Of a stretch of DNA of 64,000 bases, positions 9,621-18,939 are shown one piece after another. The stretch is from Microbacterium sp. T32. GTDB taxonomy: Bacteria; Actinomycetota; Actinomycetes; Actinomycetales; Microbacteriaceae. The DNA lies in assembly GCF_001619615.1 (NCBI RefSeq), contig NZ_LQQP01000067.1, positions 61,439-125,438 on the forward strand, in the 5' to 3' direction. The position numbers and the translations under genes were made by a program. A model generated the notes under the pieces. It had not been told where the DNA came from. It saw only the letters and a list, made by a program, of their open reading frames with translations, and searched no databases. Numbering within the stretch: the stretch's first letter is position 1; every line of letters starts with the position of its first letter.

Positions 9621-10859
9621 TCAGCCCTCGGCCCGCAGGGCCTCCGCCACGGCGACGAGTCCGGTCAGGGTCTCGGCGAAGCTCGTCGACAGCGGCGCGA
9701 GGCCGATCCGCAGTCCGTGCGGGTCGCGGTAGTCCGGGATCACGTCACCGGCCCACAGCCGTGCCGTGACCGCCCGCATCGCCGGGTGCGACAGGGTCAC
9801 GTGCCCACCGCGCTCGGCCGGGTCGCGGGGCGACGCGAGGCCCACCCCGAGCGGAGCCAGGATGCCATCGCCCACCCGCAGCGCGAACTCGGTCAGCGCC
9901 ACGGACTTCGCGCGGATCGCCGCGATCCCTGCGTCCTCGATGAGATCGAGCGTGTCCTGCATCGCGAGCATCGCGAGCACCGGCGGCGTCCCCGAGAGGA
10001 ACCGCCGCATGCCGTCGGCCGGTCGGTACTCCGGCCCCATCGCGAAGACGTCGGCCGCGCCCATCCAGCCCTGGATCGGTTGCGTCAGCGTCCGCTGATG
10101 GCGGTCGGCGACGTACGCGAACGCGGGGGAGCCGGGGCCGCCGTTCAGGTACTTGTACGTGCATCCGACGGCGAGGTCCACGCCCCACGCGTCCAGCTCG
10201 ACGGGGACGGACCCGGCGGAATGGCACAGGTCCCACAGCACGAGGGCGCCGGCGTCGTGCGCGATCCGCGTGAGAGTCTCGGCGTCCGCGAGATATCCGG
10301 AGCGGTAGGACACGTGGCTGAGCAGCACGACCGCGGTGCGTGGCTCGACCACGGCGCGGAGCGCGTCGGCATCCACTCCGCGTGACGTGTCGACCTCGAC
10401 CCACACGACCCGCGCGCCGCGTTCGGCGGCGATCCCCTCGACGAGGTAGCGGTCGGTGGGGAAGTCGTCGCGGCTCACGACGATCTCGACGCGTTCCGGG
10501 TCAGCCGCGGAACGCTCCGCGAGCCCGGCGCGCAGCAACTTGTAGAGCAGCACGGTGGTGGAGTCGCCGATGATCGTCTGCCCGGCCGCGGCCCCCAGCG
10601 TCGATCGGCCGAGGCGATCGCCGATCCGGAACGGCAGGTCCATCCACGACTCGTCCCAGCCGCGGATGAGGCGCCCGCCCCACTCGTCGGTCACGAAGGT
10701 GCGCAGCCTCTCGGCCGTGGCGCGCGGCGGCCGGCCGAGCGAGTTGCCGTCGAAGTACACGAGCGACGTCTCGGTGCCGACGAACGCGTCGCGATACGCG
10801 GCGAGCGGGTCGGTGGCATCCGAAGCCTCGGCCTCAGCGGCGAGCGATTCAGTCGACAC
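9621..10859 (-). CDS. kynU: Kynureninase
   Basis: PLP-dependent cleavage of L-kynurenine to anthranilate and alanine (also 3-hydroxykynurenine) in tryptophan catabolism. The N-terminal YFDGNSLGRPP and DSTTVLLYKLLRA segments, the WDLCHSAGSVPVELD stretch with the PLP-pairing Asp, and the Schiff-base lysine in GCTYKYLNGGPGSPAF are all visible. At 412 residues it is standard length. The start overlaps the end of the upstream amidohydrolase by 11 nt, so the two are translationally coupled. Neither tryptophan dioxygenase nor kynurenine formamidase is in the window. Confidence 0.94.
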   Translation of the reverse strand: MSTESLAAEAEASDATDPLAAYRDAFVGTETSLVYFDGNSLGRPPRATAERLRTFVTDEWGGRLIRGWDESWMDLPFRIGDRLGRSTLGAAAGQTIIGDSTTVLLYKLLRAGLAERSAADPERVEIVVSRDDFPTDRYLVEGIAAERGARVVWVEVDTSRGVDADALRAVVEPRTAVVLLSHVSYRSGYLADAETLTRIAHDAGALVLWDLCHSAGSVPVELDAWGVDLAVGCTYKYLNGGPGSPAFAYVADRHQRTLTQPIQGWMGAADVFAMGPEYRPADGMRRFLSGTPPVLAMLAMQDTLDLIEDAGIAAIRAKSVALTEFALRVGDGILAPLGVGLASPRDPAERGGHVTLSHPAMRAVTARLWAGDVIPDYRDPHGLRIGLAPLSTSFAETLTGLVAVAEALRAEG

Positions 10860-11784
10860 GGGTGAGCTCCTCGGTCGGGACGACGGTCGCCCGCGACAGC
10901 CAGGTCGCGAGATCGTCGGGGTCGGTCGGTGCGGGACCCGCGAGGAAGCTGCGCACGGCGTCGGTGCCCGTCCTCGCCGGCCACGGATCGGTGAGGGATG
11001 CCACGAGCGCGTCGCCGCGGATCCCGGCCTCCTGCAGCGCGAGGAGCTCGCGGCGATTGACGCCGAGGGGGAGTGGCCCGTTGCCGAGGTCGGTGCCGTA
11101 CAGCACGCGTCCGCCGTGAGCGGCGAAGGCGCCGAGGTGGGCGATGGCCCGGGCGCGCGCCTCCCCTCGGTGGATGTCGAGCGTGGAGATCCAGATCTGG
11201 CCCGCCTCCGCCGCGCGGGTGAGGGAGTGTCGGGAGAGCGTGGCGTCGAAGGGCGTGTGAGCCAGGGCGGCGACGCCCCGGTCGATCGCGCGCTCGACCT
11301 GCCCGGCGCCCTGGGCGTGGGCGACGACCGGCAGACCTCGGTCGGCGGCCGCGGCCAGGACGGCGTCCAGGACCGCGTCGGGCAGCACGGGCCCCGCGTC
11401 GGCGTTCAGCGCGACCTTGATGACGGCGGCGCCGGCGTCGGCCTGCGCATCGACAGCGGTGCGCGCCCCACCCGGAACGCCCGGGTGCAGCGACGGGTCG
11501 AACACGGTGTGCACGATGGCATCCGGTGCCCAGGACCGCCCGCTCGGGTATCCGCCGGGCGCCGTCAGGAAGGCCCCGGCGAAAGACACGCGAGGCAGCC
11601 CCGTCGCGCGTCGCGCGAGCACCGCCGGATCGCCACCGAGGTCCACGACAGCGGCGATCCCGCGAGCGGGGAGGGCGTCGATCTCGACGAGGTGGGCGTG
11701 GACGTGGTGGTCGGCGAACGCCGGGAGCGACGTCCCGATCTCACCGGTCGCGTGACGGCGAACCGGCCACGCGGCGGCGAGCAT
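10849..11784 (-). CDS. Amidohydrolase-family metal-dependent hydrolase (311 aa)
   Basis: TIM-barrel amidohydrolase. HVHAHLVEID near residue 26 supplies the first metal-binding HxH. A VIKVALN segment sits where the bridging Lys is expected, VVAHAQG gives the next His, and LYGTDLGNGP the catalytic Asp. The substrate is unknown. The tight coupling to kynU (11-nt overlap) suggests an acyl or cyclic-amide step in amino-acid catabolism, but it does not resemble kynurenine formamidase. The ATG chosen is the first in frame after the upstream glutaredoxin-like stop, 8 nt away. The frame stays open further upstream. Confidence 0.78.
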   Translation of the reverse strand: MLAAAWPVRRHATGEIGTSLPAFADHHVHAHLVEIDALPARGIAAVVDLGGDPAVLARRATGLPRVSFAGAFLTAPGGYPSGRSWAPDAIVHTVFDPSLHPGVPGGARTAVDAQADAGAAVIKVALNADAGPVLPDAVLDAVLAAAADRGLPVVAHAQGAGQVERAIDRGVAALAHTPFDATLSRHSLTRAAEAGQIWISTLDIHRGEARARAIAHLGAFAAHGGRVLYGTDLGNGPLPLGVNRRELLALQEAGIRGDALVASLTDPWPARTGTDAVRSFLAGPAPTDPDDLATWLSRATVVPTEELTRVD

Positions 11785-11792
11785 CGGGAGCG

Positions 11793-12047
11793 TCAGATGA
11801 GCGAGAGCTCGCGGAGCTTGGCTTCGACGTCGGCGTTCGACGGCTCGACGTGGTGCGAAGCGTCGGGGTACACCACGACGGGGATGTTCGTGCGACCGGA
11901 AATCTCCTTGGCCACATCGGCGGCGGCCGGGTCGGCCACCAGGTCGACGTACTCGTAGGCGACACCGAGTTCGTCGAGCTGCTTCTTCGTGCGGATGCAG
12001 TCGCGGCACCAGTCGGCGCCGAACATGCGGATGGATGCGTCAGACAT
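11793..12047 (-). CDS. Glutaredoxin-like (mycoredoxin-type) protein (84 aa)
   Basis: Small thioredoxin-fold oxidoreductase. The MFGADWCRDCIRTKKQLDE start places a CxxC redox pair near residues 14-17. The cis-Pro region IPVVVYPD and the C-terminal helix VEAKLRELSLI complete the fold. In actinobacteria such proteins are usually reduced by mycothiol (mycoredoxin). It appears to be the first gene of a three-gene operon with the amidohydrolase and kynU. Confidence 0.87.
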   Translation of the reverse strand: MSDASIRMFGADWCRDCIRTKKQLDELGVAYEYVDLVADPAAADVAKEISGRTNIPVVVYPDASHHVEPSNADVEAKLRELSLI

Positions 12048-12089
12048 GGTTCCAGGGTACGCCGCCGGGACCCGGCCCGGCCGGGGCCG

Positions 12090-13214
12090 TCAGGCGGCGA
12101 TCTCGTCCTCGAGGGTCTCGGGGAGGGGCATCTGCGCCAGGCGGCTGCGCTTGGGGGCGTAGACGACCAGGGCGTGGTACACGAACCGGACGACGAACGC
12201 CGCGAGCAGCGTCACCGCGGTGGCGATGACCACGTGCAGGTGCGCGGCACTGACGAGCAGCCACAGCAGGGGGATGCGGACGAGTGCCTCGATGCCGTTG
12301 AACGTGAACGACTTGAGGAACCGGTGGCGCATGAGCCCCGACTCCGCGCGCATGTCGGCGAAGACGAGGTACTCCAGCGCGAGGAAGTTGCCGATGATCG
12401 TCAGCACGCTCGCGATAACGGAAGCCACGAGGTACTGCACGCCGATCCCGGTCAGGGCCCACGTGATCAGCAGGTTCGCCACGGCGCCGATGCCACCGAC
12501 GACGGCGAACGCCGACATGCGGCCGAAGCGCAGCATCGTGAGCTGCGTGAGGAACCGCATGCCCTGGCTGAACGACGCCTTCGACTCGCCGGCGAAACGC
12601 GGCGCGAACGAGAACGGGACTTCGGCCACGCGCATCTGCTTGCGGGCGAGGATCTCGAGAAGGATCTTGAAGCCGCGCGGACGCAGACCCTCGACGTCGA
12701 GCGAGGTGCGGTCGATGAGGAAGAACCCGGTCATCGGATCGGAGCAGTTGTGCAGCTTCCGCGGGAACATGGCCTTGGTCAGCATCGTCGACCCGCGCGA
12801 CACGAGCGTGCGCACCGCGTTCGCGAGGCCGTCGGAGGTTCCGCCCGCGATGTAGCGCGAGGCCACGACGACGTCCGCGTCCCCCATCTCGGCGCGGGCG
12901 AGCAGCTCGGCGATGACCTCCGGCGGGTGCTGCAGGTCGCCGTCCATCACGACGCAGAAGTCGGATGCCGCGGCCCGGATGCCGTCGGCGACGGCTCCGC
13001 CGAGACCGCCGACGGGCTGATCGCGGTGGAGGAGCCGCACCGGGATGGATGCCTGAGCCGCGACCGCCCGGATGATGTCCGGGGTGTCGTCGGTGGAGTC
13101 GTCGACGAAGAGGATCTCGACGGCACGGCCGGGAAGCGCTGCCGTCGTTCGACGGACGAGTTCGGCGACGTTCGGACCTTCGTTGAAGGTCGGAACGATG
13201 ACGGATAGGTCCAT
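12090..13214 (-). CDS. GT2 glycosyltransferase fused to GtrA-like membrane domain (374 aa)
   Basis: Residues 1 to about 235 are a family-2 glycosyltransferase of the polyprenol-phosphate mannose/glucose synthase type. The nucleotide-sugar site is SVIVPTFNEGPNV, with VMDGDLQHPPE as the metal-binding DxD-like segment. The rest, FLTQLTMLRFGRMSAFAVVGG onward, has four hydrophobic helices typical of GtrA/DPMS accessory domains. It probably makes a lipid-linked sugar for cell-wall or protein glycosylation. The ATG beginning MDLSVIV is chosen because it starts the Rossmann strand; upstream in-frame sequence has no domain character. Confidence 0.9.
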   Translation of the reverse strand: MDLSVIVPTFNEGPNVAELVRRTTAALPGRAVEILFVDDSTDDTPDIIRAVAAQASIPVRLLHRDQPVGGLGGAVADGIRAAASDFCVVMDGDLQHPPEVIAELLARAEMGDADVVVASRYIAGGTSDGLANAVRTLVSRGSTMLTKAMFPRKLHNCSDPMTGFFLIDRTSLDVEGLRPRGFKILLEILARKQMRVAEVPFSFAPRFAGESKASFSQGMRFLTQLTMLRFGRMSAFAVVGGIGAVANLLITWALTGIGVQYLVASVIASVLTIIGNFLALEYLVFADMRAESGLMRHRFLKSFTFNGIEALVRIPLLWLLVSAAHLHVVIATAVTLLAAFVVRFVYHALVVYAPKRSRLAQMPLPETLEDEIAA

Positions 13215-13346
13215 GGATGCTCGCGTTTCGGTGGGTCCGGAGGTACACAGCGTAGAGGGGCCCACGCGTGGCCCAACTTAGGATTGTGGATCATTCACCT
13301 GTGAGCTAGCGGCACGCGGGACTCAGGGAGCGGTTCCACGCCCCGT

Positions 13347-14501
13347 TCAGCCGATGGCATCCTTCACGTCGTCCACCGTCATCCCGTAGTTGATGCGGAT
13401 GACCGGGAGCGCGAGCTTGTCGGTTCCGACGCGCACGTATCCGTGCTCGACGGTGCGTCCGAGGTCGAACCCGGCGCGACGCACGCCTTCCTTGGTCGTG
13501 TCGTTGTAATGGCCGAACGGATATGCCACGACCTCCTTCGCGCCGAGGATCTCGGCGGACTGTTCGAGGTCGGCGGCGATGGTGTCGGCGTCCTCGTTCA
13601 CCATGCGTCCCTTCCCGTTCGCGCCCGCGCGGTGCATGTCGTGCGTGTGCGAGCGCTGCTGGACGAAGCGGTTGGGCGCGCCCTCGGTGCGGGCCGACGT
13701 GATCACGAACGAGGTGGTCAGCAGTTGTCGGGCGTCCACGACCGGCGCGGCCTGCTCGAGCCAGGTGCTGTCGGCGTCGTCGTCGGTGATGATCACGGAG
13801 TGGCGGGGGAGGAACAGCGCCCCATCGATGAAGGCGCTCAGCTCGTCCCAGGTCGGCAGGTAGAAGGCGGACTGCTGGATGTACGCCATCTGCGCGTCGA
13901 AGTCGCCGATGTACGTGTAGTTCGCGCGGAGCCACCCGTCCTCGCCCTCGGGGTTCCGCGTGAACTGGTGGTACATGAGCATCGGGATGCCGGCGTCCTC
14001 CGCCGCGTTCTTCTCGGGGGTCGTCCACGCCCCGTACAGCGTCTTCTGCCGGCCGGTGCAGGCGACCAGGTCGGCGCCGTTGATGCGCGCCGGGAGCGTG
14101 AGCGCCGCAGCGTCGGCGGCGGTGGCGTACCAGCCGGCGAACACCCGCCCGTCGGCGCGCGGCAGCGGCAGCGCGGCGTAGCGGGTGTCCTCGGTCTGCA
14201 GCTGCGGGTCGAGGGCGATCCCGTCGCCCGCGAAGGAGACGGCGCACGCCTTCGGGTCGGCGCTGGTCGACAGGAGTCTCTGCGCCGCGGTGAGAGGGGT
14301 CGGGGTGGGTGTCGGCGTGGGCGTCGCGGTCGCGACGGGCGTCGGGCTGTTCTCGGCCACGGGTCCGGCGGACGAACCGCGCAGCAGCGCGAACACCGTC
14401 ACGCCCCCGCCGATCAGGGCGATCGCGACCACCGCCGCGACGGTGCGGCGGAGGCGTGCCCGCCGTGATGCACGTCGGCGTGCCTGCGTGCGCGTCCCCA
14501 T
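13347..14501 (-). CDS. Membrane-anchored polysaccharide deacetylase-like protein (384 aa)
   Basis: A basic N-terminus (RRRASRRARLRR) precedes one transmembrane helix (about residues 20-40) and a TPTPTPTPTP wall-spanning linker near residues 52-70. The NodB-type domain has PMLMYHQF, VIITDDDAD in place of the usual TFDDG, the metal-site SHTHDMH, and VVAYPFGHYN. The D-D-D variant and an extra N-terminal 90-residue InlB/repeat-like segment (DTRYAALPLPRADGRVFAGWY) mark a subclass. It acts on extracytoplasmic glycan; the substrate is unknown. Confidence 0.85.
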   Translation of the reverse strand: MGTRTQARRRASRRARLRRTVAAVVAIALIGGGVTVFALLRGSSAGPVAENSPTPVATATPTPTPTPTPLTAAQRLLSTSADPKACAVSFAGDGIALDPQLQTEDTRYAALPLPRADGRVFAGWYATAADAAALTLPARINGADLVACTGRQKTLYGAWTTPEKNAAEDAGIPMLMYHQFTRNPEGEDGWLRANYTYIGDFDAQMAYIQQSAFYLPTWDELSAFIDGALFLPRHSVIITDDDADSTWLEQAAPVVDARQLLTTSFVITSARTEGAPNRFVQQRSHTHDMHRAGANGKGRMVNEDADTIAADLEQSAEILGAKEVVAYPFGHYNDTTKEGVRRAGFDLGRTVEHGYVRVGTDKLALPVIRINYGMTVDDVKDAIG

Positions 14502-14613
14502 CGATTCCGCCCCCTAGATCGTGCCGATCGTCCCCACGATCAGGGCGATCCTAGTGGGACGTTTCGCGAAGGACGTGGACGAAGACGCAGGACGTCGCCG
14601 CCATGATGGGGGG

Positions 14614-15570
14614 ATGATCCGCATCGGCATCGTCGGGACCAGTTCCATCTCCGAGCGTTTCGCGGACGCGGTCCGCACGGTCGACGGCGTCGAGCTCGCT
14701 CGGGTCGCGTCGCGAGATGCGGGACGCGCGCGGGAGTTCGCCGCGCGCATCGGCGCCCCGGGCATCGCGGAGGGCCTCGACGCGCTGCTCGCCGCGGGCG
14801 ACGTCGACGCCGTCTACCTCGCGAGCCCGAACTCCGTGCACGCGGCGCAGGTCCGGGCAGCGGTGGATGCCGGCATCCCGGTGCTCGTCGAGAAGCCCGC
14901 GACCCTCACGGCGGGGGAGTGGGACGCGCTCGTGGCGCGGGCGAATGAGCGCCGCGTCGTGCTGCTCGAAGCGATGCGGACGGCCTACGATCCCGGCATC
15001 CGGGTCGTCCAGGACCTCCTCCCGCGCGTGGGTCGGCTGCGCCGGGTGTCGTTCCGCTACGAGAAGCGCTCGCCGCGGTACGACCACGTGCTCGCGGGCG
15101 AGCAGACGAACATCTTCGACCCGGTGTGGGGCGGCAGCGCGCTGCGCGACCTGGGCGTGTACCCCCTCCACGCGCTCGTGCTGCTGTTCGGCGAGCCGCT
15201 CGGGATCCTCGGGAGCCGCGTGGGCATCGCGTCGGGCGCCGACGGGCTCGGCAGCGCCATCGTCGAGTACGACGGGTTCCTCGCCGATGTCGCGTGGTCG
15301 AAGATCACCGACACGTCGCTGCCGAGCGAGATCCAGGGCGAGGACGGCTCCCTCTCGATCGACGCGATCGACGCCCCGCGCCGCCTCGTCCTCGCGCCAC
15401 GCGGCGGGGTACCCGAGACCGTCGAGGTGGACGCTCCCGATAACCCCATGGTCGGCGAGGTCGAGCGCTTCCGCGATGCGGTGAACGGCGCCGACATCGC
15501 GAAGGATCACGCCCGGACGGCGGAGACCCTGCGGCTCGTGGACCGCGTCCTCCCGCGACCCCTGCGATGA
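14614..15570 (+). CDS. Gfo/Idh/MocA family oxidoreductase (318 aa)
   Basis: NAD(P)-dependent sugar or polyol dehydrogenase. The N-terminal Rossmann fold is MIRIGIVGTSSISERF, with DAVYLASPNSVHAAQ and VEKPAT (near residues 82-97, catalytic Lys in EKP). The C-terminal substrate domain includes WGGSALRDLGVYPLHALVLLFG, where Asp and His are expected. The start ATG at the Rossmann strand is preferred; the upstream extension reads basic and unstructured. It stands alone before chrA. Confidence 0.9.
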   Translation: MIRIGIVGTSSISERFADAVRTVDGVELARVASRDAGRAREFAARIGAPGIAEGLDALLAAGDVDAVYLASPNSVHAAQVRAAVDAGIPVLVEKPATLTAGEWDALVARANERRVVLLEAMRTAYDPGIRVVQDLLPRVGRLRRVSFRYEKRSPRYDHVLAGEQTNIFDPVWGGSALRDLGVYPLHALVLLFGEPLGILGSRVGIASGADGLGSAIVEYDGFLADVAWSKITDTSLPSEIQGEDGSLSIDAIDAPRRLVLAPRGGVPETVEVDAPDNPMVGEVERFRDAVNGADIAKDHARTAETLRLVDRVLPRPLR

Positions 15571-15614
15571 GCCCGGTTCACCCGTCGTTTCCTCCGGGAC
15601 GTTAGGAAGAGCGG

Positions 15615-16808
15615 ATGACACGAGCCGGCACCGTTCCCGAGGTGTTCCTCGCGTTCCTCCGTCTGGGTGTCACGTCGTTCGGCGGACCGATCGCGCACCT
15701 CGGCTACTTCCGCGACGATCTGGTCACGCGGCGCCGGTGGATGGACGACCGCGCGTACGCCGACCTGGTCGCCCTGTGCCAGTTCCTTCCCGGGCCGGCG
15801 TCGAGCCAGGTCGGGTTCGCGATGGGCCTGCAGCGCGCCGGGTTCCTCGGCGCCCTCGCGGCGTTCCTCGGGTTCACCCTTCCCTCGGCTGTGCTCCTCG
15901 TCGCGTTCGCCGCCGGAGCATCGCTGTTCGGCGGGCCGGTGGGTGGCGGCATCCTGGACGGGCTGAAGATCGTCGCCGTCGCGATCGTCGCGCAGGCCGT
16001 GTGGGGCATGGCGCGCTCGCTCACACCGGACCCGCCGCGGGCCGCGATCGCCGTCGTCGCGACGGCGCTGGCTCTCGTCGCCCCGGGGGCGGTCGGGCAG
16101 CTCGGCGCGCTCGCGATCGGGGTCCTCGCGGGGCTGCTCCTGCTGCGGGAGGTGGCCGACCCGCCCGGAGAGTCCCTGCCGTCGTTCGGCGTTCCCCGCG
16201 CCGTCGCGATCGGATGCCTCATCGTCGCGGTCGTGGGGCTCCTCGGGCTTCCCGTCCTGGCCGCGGTGACGGGATCGGGCGTGGTCGCGCTCGCCGACGC
16301 CTTCTACCGGTCCGGTGCCCTGGTCTTCGGGGGCGGTCACGTCGTCCTGCCGCTCCTGCAGGGCGCGGTCGTGGAGACCGGCTGGGTGTCGCCCGACGCG
16401 TTCCTCGCCGGCTACGGCGCCGCACAGGCCGTCCCGGGGCCGCTCTTCACGTTCGCCGGATACCTGGGCGCCGTCTCCTCGGTCGGTCCGGGCGGGGTCG
16501 CGGGAGCGGCGGTCGCGCTCGCGGCGATCTTCCTGCCGGGGTTCCTCGTGCTCGTCGGCGTTCTGCCCTTCTGGGATGCGCTGCGCGGCCGTCCGCGGGT
16601 CCGCACGGCCATGCGCGGAGCGAACGCGGCGGTCGTCGGCATCCTGGCGGCCGCTTTGTACACGCCCGTGTTCACGACGGCGATCACCGGCCCGGGGCCG
16701 TTCGTGCTCGCGCTCGTCGGCTTCGTGCTGTTGACGACGTTCCGGACGCCGGCGTGGGCCGTCGTCATCATCGGCGCCGTGGGCGGGATCGCGCTGTCAC
16801 TGCTCTGA
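15615..16808 (+). CDS. chrA: Chromate efflux transporter
   Basis: CHR-family transporter exporting chromate from the cytoplasm. It has the two homologous halves expected of the long bidomain form. Half one starts VFLAFLRLGVTSFGGPIAHLGYF with CQFLPGPASSQ near residue 55. Half two has FYRSGALVFGGGHVVLPLL and GYGAAQAVPGPLFTFAGYLG. At 397 residues with about ten hydrophobic segments the length is standard. No ChrB regulator is adjacent. Confidence 0.95.
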   Translation: MTRAGTVPEVFLAFLRLGVTSFGGPIAHLGYFRDDLVTRRRWMDDRAYADLVALCQFLPGPASSQVGFAMGLQRAGFLGALAAFLGFTLPSAVLLVAFAAGASLFGGPVGGGILDGLKIVAVAIVAQAVWGMARSLTPDPPRAAIAVVATALALVAPGAVGQLGALAIGVLAGLLLLREVADPPGESLPSFGVPRAVAIGCLIVAVVGLLGLPVLAAVTGSGVVALADAFYRSGALVFGGGHVVLPLLQGAVVETGWVSPDAFLAGYGAAQAVPGPLFTFAGYLGAVSSVGPGGVAGAAVALAAIFLPGFLVLVGVLPFWDALRGRPRVRTAMRGANAAVVGILAAALYTPVFTTAITGPGPFVLALVGFVLLTTFRTPAWAVVIIGAVGGIALSLL

Positions 16809-16910
16809 GAGTCGGCTGAACCTCCGTCTCGAAAGGAGTGACACCGAGTTTCGCCTTTGGCAGGATGGGCGCACGGCGACGGCGCCGCATCCGGTATCGA
16901 AGGAGATCCC

Positions 16911-18494
16911 GTGTTCCACAGCCCGTACTCGCGTATCGAGATCCCGTCCGTCAGCGTCTACGACCACCTCTTCGGCTCGCTCGAGGACGCCGACCTCGAC
17001 CGGGTGGCGATCATCGATCCCCAGACGGGAGCCGAGACGACCTACGGCACCCTGCGCGCGCAGGTCGACGCTTTCGCCGGTGCGCTGGCTCATCGGGGCG
17101 TCGACACCGAGACGGTGGTCGCGCTGCTGTGCCCGAACGTCCCCGCCTTCGCGACGGTGTTCCACGGCATCCTGCGCCTGGGCGCGGTGGTGACGACGGT
17201 CAACTCCCTCTATACGGCCCATGAGATCGAAACCCAGCTGAGGGATGCCGGCGCCACCTGGCTCGTGACCGTCTCGCCCCTGCTCGGGCCCGCCGCCGAG
17301 GCCGCGCGCGCCGTCGGTATTCCGAACGAGCGCATCGTCGTCCTCGACGGCGCCGAGGGCCACCCGGACCTGCGGTCGTTGCTCACGGAGCAGCGGACAC
17401 CGCCCGAGGCCTCGTTCGACCCGGCCACGCACGTCGCCGTGCTGCCGTACTCGTCGGGCACCACCGGCGTCCCGAAGGGCGTGATGCTCTCGCACCGCAA
17501 CCTCGTCGCGAACGTCGACCAGTGCCGCGTGAGCATCCGCCTGAACAGCGACGACCGCGTGCTCGCCGTGCTGCCGTTCTTCCACATCTACGGCATGACC
17601 GTGCTGCTGAACCTCGCGCTGCGGCAGCGCGCGACGCTCGTCACGATGCCGAAGTTCGATCTGCTGGCGTTCCTGCGCTGCATCCAGGCGCATCGCTGCA
17701 CGTTCCTGTTCATCGCTCCGCCGATCGCGCTCGCCCTGGCCAAGCATCCGGTCGTCGACGACTTCGACATCTCGAGCGTCCACACGGTCTTCTCCGGCGC
17801 CGCCCCGCTCGACGGGGAGACGGCCGAGACGGCCGGCCGCCGCATCCACGCCCGGTTCTTCCAGGGGTACGGCATGAGCGAGCTCAGCCCGGTGTCGCAC
17901 GCGATCCCGCCCGAGCGGGAGGACATGCCGGTCAGCTCGGTGGGCGTCCTGATCCCGAACGTCGAGGCCAAGCTCGTCGACATCGAGTCCGGTGCCGAGA
18001 TCGAGGAGCACGGCGATGACGGGCTCACCGCGCCGGGCGAGCTCTGGGTGCGCGGACCGAACGTGATGCTCGGCTACCTCAACCGGCCTGATGCCACGGC
18101 GGACACGATCGACGACGACGGGTTCCTCCACACCGGCGACATCGCCACGCACCATGAGGACGGCTACTTCACGATCGTCGACCGGCTGAAGGAGCTGATC
18201 AAGTACAAGGGGTATCAGATCGCCCCCGCCGAGCTGGAGGCGCTGCTGCTGTCGCATCCGAAGATTCAGGATGCCGCCGTCATCGGCGTCCTCGACGAGG
18301 AGAAGCAGGAAATCCCCAAGGCGTTCGTGGTTCCGGCCGCGGGTGCGGAGCTCACAGCCGACGACGTCATGGCGTTCGTCGCGGCGGAGGTCGCGCCCCA
18401 CAAGAAGGTGCGGCGCGTGGAGTTCGTGGATGCCATTCCCAAGTCGGCATCCGGCAAGATCCTGCGGAAGGACCTGCGCGCCCGCGAGGCGTGA
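16911..18494 (+). CDS. Acyl/aryl-CoA ligase, AMP-binding (4CL-like, 527 aa)
   Basis: ANL-superfamily enzyme activating a carboxylic acid through an acyl-adenylate to its CoA thioester. Motifs: PYSSGTTGVPKGVMLSHRNL (P-loop, near residue 180), GYGMSELSPV, HTGDIA, DRLKELIKYKGYQIAPAELE (hinge) and the catalytic Lys in KSASGKILRKDL. Overall it is closest to 4-coumarate-CoA ligase-like proteins; the substrate is not predictable. A GTG start is chosen because AAGGAG lies 5 nt upstream; the open frame continues 18 codons further without an RBS. A palindromic repeat follows and may terminate it. Confidence 0.9.
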   Translation: MFHSPYSRIEIPSVSVYDHLFGSLEDADLDRVAIIDPQTGAETTYGTLRAQVDAFAGALAHRGVDTETVVALLCPNVPAFATVFHGILRLGAVVTTVNSLYTAHEIETQLRDAGATWLVTVSPLLGPAAEAARAVGIPNERIVVLDGAEGHPDLRSLLTEQRTPPEASFDPATHVAVLPYSSGTTGVPKGVMLSHRNLVANVDQCRVSIRLNSDDRVLAVLPFFHIYGMTVLLNLALRQRATLVTMPKFDLLAFLRCIQAHRCTFLFIAPPIALALAKHPVVDDFDISSVHTVFSGAAPLDGETAETAGRRIHARFFQGYGMSELSPVSHAIPPEREDMPVSSVGVLIPNVEAKLVDIESGAEIEEHGDDGLTAPGELWVRGPNVMLGYLNRPDATADTIDDDGFLHTGDIATHHEDGYFTIVDRLKELIKYKGYQIAPAELEALLLSHPKIQDAAVIGVLDEEKQEIPKAFVVPAAGAELTADDVMAFVAAEVAPHKKVRRVEFVDAIPKSASGKILRKDLRAREA

Positions 18495-18520
18495 CGCGTG
18501 TGGGCCCGCGTTCGTGTTCG

Positions 18521-18579
18521 TTGAGTGTCCAGGACGCGCGGACGGCCCCGCCGCGCGTCCGCGTGTCTTGGACACTCAA
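18521..18579. repeat. Palindromic intergenic repeat, family 1, copy 1
   Basis: Arms of 24 nt at 18521-18544 and 18556-18579 share TTGAGTGTCCAGGAC and GTCTTGGACACTCAA. They pair except at two positions that become G-U in RNA. The arms close on an 11-nt GC-rich loop. A second copy with nearly the same arms lies at 41828-41880. It lies just after the ligase stop, so it may also act as a terminator. Confidence 0.8.
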
Positions 18580-18635
18580 ACGGGTGCGGGCGCCCGGGCG
18601 CCGAGCGCGGGGCGTGGCGGCGGGACGAGCGGGAA

Positions 18636-18674
18636 AAGACGAAACCCCCGCGATGTAGAAGCTACGCGAGGGTT
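18636..18674 (-). terminator. Intrinsic terminator of the tRNA operon
   Basis: On the minus strand AACCCTCGCG (18674-18665) pairs with CGCGGGGGTT (18652-18643), with one mismatch, across a 12-nt loop. TTCGTCTTTT follows. This is one of the few hairpins in the window with a real U-tract. Confidence 0.75.
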
Positions 18675-18702
18675 CCTGGGGTGACTGTAACGGTCACCCG
18701 TG

Positions 18703-18775
18703 TGGCTCCGACCGGCATCGATCCGGTGACCTTTCGATTTTCAGTCGAACGCTCTACCAACTGAGCTACAGAGCC
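18703..18775 (-). tRNA. tRNA-Phe (GAA)
   Basis: 73 nt, full cloverleaf: acceptor GGCTCTG with CGGAGCC, D-arm GCTCAGTTGGTAGAGC, anticodon loop CTGAAAA (anticodon GAA), T-arm with GATCGATGCC, discriminator A. CCA is not encoded. Last of three tRNAs in the operon, next to the terminator. Confidence 0.97.
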
Positions 18776-18839
18776 GAGCGGCATGTCTGCCGCTTCCTAA
18801 ACGAAAGGCCTCCTCGAAAGAAGGCCCGTCGCTGTGGAG

Positions 18840-18913
18840 CGACCCTGACGGGACTTGAACCCGCGACCTCCGCCGTGACAGGGCGGCACGCTAACCAACT
18901 GCGCTACAGGGCC
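18840..18913 (-). tRNA. tRNA-Asp (GTC)
   Basis: 74 nt. Acceptor GGCCCTG pairs with CAGGGTC, discriminator G as expected for Asp. Anticodon loop CTGTCAC gives GTC. T-loop GGTTCAAGTCC. CCA is not encoded. Middle gene of the Glu-Asp-Phe operon. Confidence 0.97.
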
Positions 18914-18939
18914 ATGCTTGTTTAATTGTGACCGGTGAG

